Position numbers and translations under genes: made by a program
Part shown: positions 29,271-35,694 of the stretch, piece by piece
How positions within the stretch are numbered: position 1 is the stretch's first letter
How the letters are laid out: the number at the start of each line of letters is the position of its first letter
Assembly (NCBI GenBank): GCA_008363385.1
Contig: RHKY01000002.1
Location: 62,001-126,000 of the forward strand
DNA length: 64,000 nt
DNA from: Acidobacteriota bacterium
GTDB taxonomy: Bacteria > Acidobacteriota > Thermoanaerobaculia > UBA5066
Direction of reading: 5' to 3'
The notes under the pieces: model-generated
What the model saw: only the letters and a program-made list of their open reading frames with translations
Databases searched by the model: none
What the model was told of the DNA's origin: nothing

Positions 29271-30248
29271 TCAGGAGGAGGCCAGGAGGGCGGCGCCGAG
29301 GAGCCCGGCGTGGTCGCCGAGGGCCGCCGGGGCGACCTGGATCGACCCGAGCTCCGTCGAGAAGGCGAAGGCCCTCGCCCACTTCCGGACCTCCGCCAGG
29401 TACGGCGCGCCGAGCGCCTCGGCGACCCCGCCCCCCAGGACGAAGAGGTCGGGCGAGAGGAGGGCGAAGACGCTCGCCATCGTCATGCCGACCGCCTTGG
29501 CGGACCGCTCGACGGCCTTGCAGGCCGGCCCGTCCCCGCCCGCGAACGCCGCGGCCAGCTCCTTGCCGGAGAGGCGGGCGTCCTTCCTCGTCACGGCCTT
29601 CGCCAGGACCGACGCCTCCCCCCGCTCCACCCGCCGGGCCACGAACCGCGCGATGGCGTTCTTGCCGGCGACGGACTCCAGCGTCCCGTCGGGCTCGCCC
29701 GGGCGCGCGTCGCGGCGGTCGACGAGCACCTGCCCGATCTCCCCGGCGTTCCGGTTCCGCCCCGTCCAGAGCTCCCCGTCGAGGAGGACCGCGCCCCCGA
29801 CCCCCGTCCCGACCCAGACGGCCACCACCGACCGTGCCCCGCGGCCGGCCCCGAGCCGCGCCTCGGCCAGCGCCGCCAGCCGGACGTCGTTCTCGACCGA
29901 GACCCCGGCTCCCGGGAACGCCTTGGCGAGAGCCTTCGGGAACGAGAAGGACTTCACCGCGAGGTTGTTGGCCCTGAGGAGGACTCCCCTCTCGACGTCG
30001 ACGACGCCCGGGGCCGCCACGCCCACGGCCGAGACGTCCTCGCGTCCTCTCTCCGCCCCGGCCAGGGCGGCGTCGGCCGCCGCCACGAGGACCGCGGCCA
30101 GGTCGGCGGCGCCGCCGCCGAACGGCGTCTTGAGCTTCCCGGTCCCGAGGACCTCTCCCCCGGCGTCGACCACGCCGGCGAGGAGCTTCGTGCCGCCCAG
30201 GTCGATCCCCAGCCGGAGCCCCGGGCGCCTCGCTTCCCTCGTCGCCAT
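29271..30248 (-). CDS. ROK-family sugar kinase
   Basis: 325 aa from ATG 30248. Phosphate motif [16 protein letters not shown] at the N-terminus, catalytic region [17 protein letters not shown] (ENDV, base Asp), ATP-binding [15 protein letters not shown] and late [12 protein letters not shown]. The zinc motif that defines most ROK proteins (CxCGxxGCxE) is missing: the corresponding stretch reads [16 protein letters not shown], without cysteines. Likely phosphorylates glucose or N-acetyl sugars. Divergent from pgi with a 54-base gap, so the two may act together at the entry of glycolysis. Confidence 0.88.
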   Translation of the reverse strand: MATREARRPGLRLGIDLGGTKLLAGVVDAGGEVLGTGKLKTPFGGGAADLAAVLVAAADAALAGAERGREDVSAVGVAAPGVVDVERGVLLRANNLAVKSFSFPKALAKAFPGAGVSVENDVRLAALAEARLGAGRGARSVVAVWVGTGVGGAVLLDGELWTGRNRNAGEIGQVLVDRRDARPGEPDGTLESVAGKNAIARFVARRVERGEASVLAKAVTRKDARLSGKELAAAFAGGDGPACKAVERSAKAVGMTMASVFALLSPDLFVLGGGVAEALGAPYLAEVRKWARAFAFSTELGSIQVAPAALGDHAGLLGAALLASS

Positions 30249-30302
30249 CGCGGCATCCCCCCGGAGCGGCAGCTTACTCGCGCCCGCGTCAATAATCGGC
30301 TC

Positions 30303-31913
30303 ATGAGCACGACGGCGTGGCGGCGGCTCCGCTCCCTCTCGGTCCCCCTCCCCGACCTCTCCTTCCTCCTCGACCTCTCGCGCTCCTCCCTCCCCCTGGA
30401 CGCGCTCGTGGCCGACCCCCTCGTCGCCACCGCCTTCCCGAAGGCGTTCGCGGAGATGGCGGCGCTGGAGGCGGGCGCGATCGCCAACCCCGACGAGGGG
30501 CGGCGCGTGGGGCACTACTGGTTGAGGAGCCCCGCCCTGGCCCCCGACGAGGAGACCCGCCGCGCCGTCGAGGAGACGCTCGCCTCGGTGAAGAGCTTCG
30601 CGGCGGACGTCCACGCCGGCCGCGTTCAGCCTGCGCGGGGCGGCCTCTTCCGGAACCTCCTCGTCGTCGGGATCGGCGGGTCGGCGCTCGGGCCGCAGCT
30701 GGCGGCCGACGCCCTGACGACGCCCGCCGACCGGATGCGCCCCTTCTTCCTCGACAACACCGACCCCGACGGGATCGCCCGGGAGCTCTCCCGGATCGCC
30801 CAGGCCGGGGGGCTGGCCGCCACCCTCGTCGTGGTCGTCTCGAAGTCGGGCGGGACGAAGGAGACCCGGAACGGGATGCTCGCGGCCTCGCGCGCGTACG
30901 CCGCCGAGGGGCTCTCGTTCGCCCGGCACGCCGTCGCCGTCACGGGTCACGGGAGCGAGCTGGACGCGGTGGCCGCGCGGGAGGGGTGGATCGCGCGCTT
31001 CCCGATGTGGGACTGGGTGGGCGGGCGGACGAGCGAGACCTCGGCCGTCGGCCTCCTGCCGCTCGCCCTCCAGGGGGTCGACGTGGACGCCCTCCTCGCC
31101 GGGGCCGCCGCGTGCGACGCCGCCACCCGCGTCCCGGACGTGGCGAGGAACCCCGCGGCCGCGCTCGCCCTGGCCTGGTACCGCGAGACGGACGGCAGGG
31201 GGGCCAAGGACATGGTCGTCCTCCCGTACAAGGACCGCTTCCTCCTCCTGTCGCGGTACCTCCAGCAGCTCGTCATGGAGTCGCTCGGGAAGGAGAAGGA
31301 CCTCGCCGGGAACGTCGTCCGGCAGGGGATCGCCGTCTACGGGAACAAGGGCTCCACCGACCAGCACGCCTTCGTCCAGCAGCTGCGCGACGGGGTGCCG
31401 AACTTCTTCGTGACGTTCCTGGAGGTTGCCCGTGACCGGGAGGACGGCGTCCCCTCGGCGGAGGTGGAGCCGGACGTCACCGCGGGCGACTACCTCCTCG
31501 GCTTCCTCCTCGGGACCCGGACGGCCCTGTCGCAGAACGGACGCCCCTCGATCACGATCACCGTCCCCGACGCCTCGCCCAGGACGCTCGGCCTCCTCAT
31601 CGCCCTCTTCGAGCGGACGGTCGGCCTCTACGCCTCGCTCGTCGGGATCAACGCCTACCACCAGCCCGGCGTGGAGGCCGGCAAGAAGGCGGCCGCCTCT
31701 GTCCTCGCCCTCCAGGTCCGGCTGCTCGAGGCGCTGCGGGGCGAGCGCGGGAGCTTCCGGACGGCGGAAGGATGGGCCGAGGCGCTCGGGGCCGGGGAGG
31801 AGACGGAGACGCTCTGGAAGCTGCTCGAGCACCTGGCGGCGAACCCCGCCCGCGGAGTGGCCCGCAGGGCGGGGCCGACGCCCTTCGACGCGACGTTCGG
31901 GGTCCCGGCCTGA
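30303..31913 (+). CDS. pgi: Glucose-6-phosphate isomerase
   Basis: 536 aa from ATG 30303. Two SIS subdomains with [10 protein letters not shown] (near 122-131) and SKSGGTKET (near 180) that bind the substrate phosphate. [10 protein letters not shown] follows, and then the late motif [22 protein letters not shown] with the catalytic Glu/His region, as in the long bacterial type. Interconverts glucose-6-phosphate and fructose-6-phosphate in the cytoplasm. Its GC content and coding style match neighbours. It is divergent from the ROK kinase. Confidence 0.97.
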   Translation: MSTTAWRRLRSLSVPLPDLSFLLDLSRSSLPLDALVADPLVATAFPKAFAEMAALEAGAIANPDEGRRVGHYWLRSPALAPDEETRRAVEETLASVKSFAADVHAGRVQPARGGLFRNLLVVGIGGSALGPQLAADALTTPADRMRPFFLDNTDPDGIARELSRIAQAGGLAATLVVVVSKSGGTKETRNGMLAASRAYAAEGLSFARHAVAVTGHGSELDAVAAREGWIARFPMWDWVGGRTSETSAVGLLPLALQGVDVDALLAGAAACDAATRVPDVARNPAAALALAWYRETDGRGAKDMVVLPYKDRFLLLSRYLQQLVMESLGKEKDLAGNVVRQGIAVYGNKGSTDQHAFVQQLRDGVPNFFVTFLEVARDREDGVPSAEVEPDVTAGDYLLGFLLGTRTALSQNGRPSITITVPDASPRTLGLLIALFERTVGLYASLVGINAYHQPGVEAGKKAAASVLALQVRLLEALRGERGSFRTAEGWAEALGAGEETETLWKLLEHLAANPARGVARRAGPTPFDATFGVPA

Positions 31914-31937
31914 GCGGACCGGGCGGGGGGACGGCCC

Positions 31938-32501
31938 TCAGCGCGGCTTGGTCAGGCTCTTCACGAGGGAGTCGAAGTCGGGCCCGGACTTGGCAACCGT
32001 GGTCTTCGGCCCGGTCATCTTGAAGAAGACGGCCCCCTCGGGCCCCTCGGCGATGGCGCCGCGGAGGGCGAACCCCTTCTTCGGCGTCGCCGGCCCCATC
32101 ATCCCGCCCGAGGCGTACGTCCCCTCGGTCGAGACGAGGGTCACGTCGAGGCCGTTCACCTTCGTCCGCTGCTGCTTCTCGGCGGAGCCCTTCCCCTCGG
32201 GCTGGAACTGGGCGAACCACCTCTTCACGTTGGCGTCGACGGCGCCCCCCTGCCCGGGGCCGAAGTAGAAGACCGCGATCTCCACCCCCTCCGGGTCGCC
32301 CGGAGCCGGGGCCGCTTTGTACGTCGCGACGCGCATCGAGGAGGAGGAGGGCGCCACGCTCCAGGCCTTCGGGACGGTCCAGGCGATCCCGCCCGCGGTC
32401 GCGGGCGCCGCAGGAGCGGCCGCCGGAGCCGGAGCGGGCGACTTCGTCCCGTGCGAGGAGGCCATCTGGAAGAGGACGAGCGCGAGGGCGGCGGTCTTCA
32501 T
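31938..32501 (-). CDS. Small secreted protein, function unknown
   Basis: 187 aa. N-terminal hydrophobic signal (KTAALALVLFQMASS), then a Pro/Ala linker of about 20 residues and a beta-rich domain with ITWTVPKAWSV-like start (residue 38 on) and late LRGAIAEGPEGAVFFKMTGP. This resembles PsbP-like or lipid-carrier-like secreted proteins seen in several Gram-negative phyla, but I cannot place it in a named family. Convergent with pgi (24 bases apart) and divergent from the selenoprotein. Confidence 0.7.
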   Translation of the reverse strand: MKTAALALVLFQMASSHGTKSPAPAPAAAPAAPATAGGIAWTVPKAWSVAPSSSSMRVATYKAAPAPGDPEGVEIAVFYFGPGQGGAVDANVKRWFAQFQPEGKGSAEKQQRTKVNGLDVTLVSTEGTYASGGMMGPATPKKGFALRGAIAEGPEGAVFFKMTGPKTTVAKSGPDFDSLVKSLTKPR

Positions 32502-32564
32502 GGCGGAACGACTCTACCAAACCGCCCGAATCGCTCGCGGAGCCGGCCCGCGCGAGAATCGCGC

Positions 32565-33305
32565 ATGGCCTCGTTCTCGGACCTCTCCCTGAAGAACCGG
32601 ATCTTCATGACGACCTACCGGTACCGCAAGCTCGACCCGGTGCCGTGGGCCATCCCCCGAAAGCCCCTCCGGGAGGCGAGCGTCGCCCTCGTGACGACCG
32701 GCGCCGTCTACGCCCCCGGCCAGGAGCCGTTCGACGAGGGGTTCAAGGGGGGGGACTTCAGCTTCCGCGAGCTCCCGGCCGACGTCGACGTCGGGACGCT
32801 CGGGATCGCGCACAAGTCGGACGCCTTCGACCAGACGGGGTTCCTGGCGGACCGCAACCTCGGCTTCCCGCTCGACCGCCTGCGCGAGATGGAGAAGGCC
32901 GGCGAGGTCGGGGCGCTGAACCACCGTCACATCTCGTTCATGGGCTCGATCACCGCTCCCGGGCGGCTGATGACGGAGACCGCCCCGCGCGCGGCGGACC
33001 TCCTGGCGGCCGACGGCGTCGACGTCGCCCTCCTCGTCCCGCTCTGACCGATGTGCCACCAGACCGTCGGTCTGGTCGCCGGAGAGATCGAGAAGCGCGG
33101 GATCGCCACGACGTCCGTGTCGGTCCTGGCCGAGGTGACGCGAAAGGTCCGCCCGCCCCGGACGCTCCTCGCCGACTACCCGCTCGGATACCCGCTCGGC
33201 CGCCCGGACGACCCGGCGCTCCAGACGGCGATTCTCCGCGCCGCCTTCGCCCTCCTCGAACGGCCGGGGCCGCCGCCGGTCCTCGAGGAGCTGCGTCTCC
33301 CCTGA
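32565..33305 (+). CDS. GrdB-like selenoprotein with in-frame UGA (Sec161), UxxC motif
   Basis: 246 aa if the TGA at 33045-33047 is read as selenocysteine. The upstream part from ATG 32565 (MASFSDLSLKNRIFMTTYRY) and the part after the TGA are in the same frame, and together they match the glycine/sarcosine/betaine reductase selenoprotein B-related family. The motif is VALLVPL-U-PMCHQTVGLVAGEIEKRG, giving Sec161 and Cys164 as a UxxC redox pair. A perfect hairpin with SECIS geometry starts 11 bases after the UGA. Conventional annotation would split it into a 160-aa protein and an 84-aa protein starting at ATG 33051. The related substrate chemistry is reductive cleavage or thiol/selenol redox, but the actual substrate is unknown; the other reductase subunits (GrdA, GrdC, GrdD) are not nearby. 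No Sec machinery genes are in the window. Confidence 0.85.
33059..33075 (+). promoter_or_regulatory. Candidate bacterial SECIS hairpin
   Basis: CCAGACC (33059-33065) and GGTCTGG (33069-33075) form a perfect 7-bp stem with loop GTC, starting with G. The apical loop is 18 nt after the UGA at 33045-33047, within the 16-37 nt window known for bacterial SECIS elements. It lies inside the coding sequence, as expected in bacteria. SelB would bind it to recode UGA. Confidence 0.75.
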
Positions 33306-33312
33306 GCCCCGC

Positions 33313-34077
33313 GTGAGCCGCGACGCCCCGCGGCGGATCGTCCTCCTCGGCGCCAGCAACGCCGTCCTCGGCCTGCGCGCCTTCCTCGCCGAGGCTTTGG
33401 CGGGAGGGCCCGTCGAGGTCCTGGCGGCCATCGGCCTCGGGCGGGCCTACGGCCTGCCGTCTCTCGTCCTCGGGCGGGGACGGGAGTCGATCCTCTCCTG
33501 CGGCCTCTGGCGGGCGCTCGCCGCGGGTCCCTCCCCCGCCGCCGCCCTCGTGACCGACGCCGGGAACGACCTCCTCTACGGCGCGCCGCTCGACGCCGTG
33601 TCGCGCGCCGTGGACGAGGCGGTCGCGCGGCTCGCGGGAACGGGGGAGCGCGTCGTGGTCGGCGGGCTGCCGCTCGCGCGTCTCCTCCGGCTCTCCCCCG
33701 TCTCCTTCCTCGCCTTCCGGACGCTCCTCTACCCGGGGAGCCCGCTCGGAAGGGAACGCGCGCGTCGCGACCTCCCCGCGCTGGACGAGGCCCTCCGCGC
33801 CTCGGCCCTCTCGCGCGGAGCGGCGTTCGTCCCGGCGGAGCCCTCCTGGTACGGCCTCGATCCCGTCCACGTCTCGCGCCGGGCGCGGACGGAGCGATGG
33901 CGCTCGCTCCTCCACGCAGCCGGTCTCGGGGCAGCCCCGTCCTCGCCGCCGCCCTTGCCGTCCCGCCCGCGGCTCCTCGGCCTGGAGCCGGAAGCCTCGA
34001 CCCTCTTCGGCCTCACGCGCCACGTTCCGCAGCCGTCCCTCGGACTGCCGGACGGGAGCTCCCTCTGGCTCTACTGA
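33313..34077 (+). CDS. SGNH-hydrolase-like protein
   Basis: 254 aa from GTG 33313, 7 bases after the selenoprotein stop, so likely the same operon. SGNH-like blocks: LLGASNAVLG near residues 11-20 (Ser nucleophile in GAS rather than GDS), DAGNDLLYG (Asn block III), and SWYGLDPVHVS (Asp-His). An extra C-terminal 40 residues contain SLFGLTRHVPQPSLG. No signal peptide is evident, so probably cytoplasmic. Whether it is an active esterase is unsure. The pairing with a GrdB-like selenoprotein is not one I know. Confidence 0.65.
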   Translation: MSRDAPRRIVLLGASNAVLGLRAFLAEALAGGPVEVLAAIGLGRAYGLPSLVLGRGRESILSCGLWRALAAGPSPAAALVTDAGNDLLYGAPLDAVSRAVDEAVARLAGTGERVVVGGLPLARLLRLSPVSFLAFRTLLYPGSPLGRERARRDLPALDEALRASALSRGAAFVPAEPSWYGLDPVHVSRRARTERWRSLLHAAGLGAAPSSPPPLPSRPRLLGLEPEASTLFGLTRHVPQPSLGLPDGSSLWLY

Positions 34078-34130
34078 GACACCCCACGCGGCGTGCTCGA
34101 TCCACCGAGGCCGGGCGTATCGTCTCCACC

Positions 34131-34829
34131 GTGGAGCCCCGCCTCGACGATCTCCTCCGCGAGCTCCGGTCCCTCGCCCGAGAGGGAGCGGTCGAGGGGA
34201 TGGCGCGGTACGGGATCCGATCGGCCGACGTCATCGGCGTGGCCGCGCCCGACCTGAGGCGGATCGCGCGGCGCCTCGGGACGGACGACGCGCTGGCGCG
34301 GGCCCTCTGGGCGACCGGGATCCACGACGCGCGCGTGCTGGCCACGATGCTCGCCGACCCCGCCAGGACGACGCCGGCGCGCGCCCTGCGCTGGGCGAAG
34401 GACCTCGACAACTGGGCCGTCTGCGACGCCCTCTGCCTCTGCCTCCTCGTCCGCCTCCCCTTCGCGCACGAGCTCTCGGGCGACTGGGCACAGCGGCCGG
34501 AGGAGTTCGTGAGGCGGGCCTCCTTCTCGCTCCTGGCGTGCCTCGCCGTCCACGACGAGGAGAGCGGAGACGAGCCGTTCCGGGAAGGCCTGGCCCGGGC
34601 GGAGGCCGCCGCCTCGGACGGGAGGACCGCCGTCCGGAAGGCGGTCAACTGGGCGCTCCGGCAGATCGGGAAGCGGAACCCGGCGCTCAACGCCGCGGCC
34701 GTCGCCGCCGCCCGGAGGATCCGGGAGCAGGGGACCCCGACCGCGCGCTGGATCGCCTCGGACGCCCTCCGCGAGCTGACGAGCGACGCCGTCGCCCAGC
34801 GCCTGGCCCGGCGCCACGAGAGAGCCTGA
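34131..34829 (+). CDS. DNA alkylation repair protein (AlkD-like HEAT-repeat)
   Basis: 232 aa from GTG 34131. HEAT-like helical repeats throughout, with the family core GVAAPDLRRIARRLG, a HDARVLATMLADP helix pair, LDNWAVCDALCLCLL (the conserved Trp/Asp region that cradles DNA) and VRKAVNWALRQIGKRNPALN. By family it removes N3- and N7-alkylated bases without flipping them. The start 54 bases after the SGNH gene suggests a separate or weakly coupled unit. Confidence 0.88.
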   Translation: MEPRLDDLLRELRSLAREGAVEGMARYGIRSADVIGVAAPDLRRIARRLGTDDALARALWATGIHDARVLATMLADPARTTPARALRWAKDLDNWAVCDALCLCLLVRLPFAHELSGDWAQRPEEFVRRASFSLLACLAVHDEESGDEPFREGLARAEAAASDGRTAVRKAVNWALRQIGKRNPALNAAAVAAARRIREQGTPTARWIASDALRELTSDAVAQRLARRHERA

Positions 34830-35066
34830 CCCGGCCCTTCCGATCACGGGCCTTCGCGAACGCGAGACCGTGGCACGAAAGGCAAAGCGGAGCACGTCGG
34901 TTCGCGGCAAGCGGGCCAGCGAGCGCGAAGCCCGGCGCCCCGAAGTCCCGCCAGACAGGGCACGCGCTGCCGACGCAGGGAGATTCCGGAGGGGCCATCG
35001 GGCAAGGCCCGATCCGGCGTCACGCGACCGTCGCCGCACACGGCAGAACGTAGAACGGAGGCCTGG
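34830..35066. other. Non-coding stretch, no gene supported
   Basis: About 240 bases between the AlkD-like gene and the short tandem repeats. Small open frames occur on both strands but have no codon bias, ribosome site or recognisable domain. I see nothing else. Confidence 0.5.
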
Positions 35067-35156
35067 CCCTGAAACTCTGAAACTTTGACCCTGAAACTTT
35101 GACCCTGAAACTTGTGACCCTGAAACTTGACCCTGAAACTTTCTGAGATTTTGACC
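35067..35156. repeat. Tandem imperfect short repeat, CTGAAACT-type unit
   Basis: Six copies of CTGAAACT(T) occur, mostly spaced by TGACC in a GACCCTGAAACTTT unit of about 13-15 bases. Base composition is far more AT-rich than the surroundings. It marks the edge of the Rhs island, 30 bases from the decayed Rhs fragment. Confidence 0.75.
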
Positions 35157-35185
35157 CCGGGGTTCCCAGGGTTCCGAGGCGTTGT

Positions 35186-35318
35186 TCAACAGCCAGCGGG
35201 ACACTCCCGAGTCCCAAGGTGGACCGTGGCGTACCACTCCGTCTTGCCGCCCCCGAAGGCCACGATCGCCACCGCCGTCTCCTCGAAACACATTGAATCG
35301 TCGACCGGCGTCGGTGTG
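35186..35318 (-). pseudogene. Decayed fragment of an Rhs core gene
   Basis: Read on the minus strand the segment gives TPTPVDDSMCFEE, then VAFGGGKTEWYATVHLGTR and stops at 35186-35188. The full-length Rhs gene in this window has TPTPIDDYVWLGKTPVAHVAFGGGKTEWYATDHLGT at the same register (36396-36500 region). It is a partial, mutated copy of the core just before the variable C-terminal region, of the kind left when Rhs tips are displaced. Confidence 0.85.
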
Positions 35319-35346
35319 CCCCTGTCGTTCGAGTCGCTCCGGACTC

Positions 35347-35694
35347 TCAGCTTGCTCCGACGAAGACGTGTTCGACTCGATCCGCAGAGTCGAAGTAGAT
35401 GTATGCGATCAGATCCGGATCGCGGATGTAGATGAAGACCTTGTTCGTGATCGGGCGCTTCTCGTGCGAATAGCCTCTTTCGTAGTAATCCGCCGGCGCG
35501 GTCACCTTCTCGTAGATGCGTTGCGGCTCGCCCAGCGAGCTTCGCACCTCCAGTTCCGTCTTACCTTCCATCGCGCGGAACTGCTGCACAGTGGGATCGC
35601 CGCAGAAGTGCCTGTGCAGCACGAACGAGAGGCTCGCGCCGGCGACGATCACGAAGCCGGCAGCGACGAGGATGTTTCGCGCGGTTCTGCTCAT
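35347..35694 (-). CDS. Small membrane protein coupled to Rhs (possible immunity or accessory protein)
   Basis: 115 aa from ATG 35694, which overlaps the Rhs stop (ATGA, 35691-35694). One N-terminal helix (NILVAAGFVIVAGASLSFVL, residues 7-26) anchors it in the membrane. The rest has a compact alpha/beta pattern MEGKTELEVRSSLGEPQRIYE ... YIYFDSADRVEHVFVG, reminiscent of BamE/SmpA folds. GC content is much lower than the surroundings. Its position directly behind an Rhs tip is the classic place for an immunity gene, but the BamE-like shape leaves other options. Confidence 0.7.
   Translation of the reverse strand: MSRTARNILVAAGFVIVAGASLSFVLHRHFCGDPTVQQFRAMEGKTELEVRSSLGEPQRIYEKVTAPADYYERGYSHEKRPITNKVFIYIRDPDLIAYIYFDSADRVEHVFVGAS

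Noticed and set aside
33051-33305. A separate 84-aa gene starting at ATG 33051
   Set aside because: It is in the same frame as the preceding coding region, starts right after the UGA and has no ribosome site; the UxxC motif and the hairpin fit one selenoprotein.
34687-34998. A Cys-containing minus-strand frame (MAPPESPCVGSACPVWRD)
   Set aside because: No ribosome site, codon bias or homology that I recognise, and it overlaps the end of the AlkD-like gene.
35067-35156. A CRISPR array
   Set aside because: The units are only about 13-15 bases with no unique spacers and no cas genes nearby.
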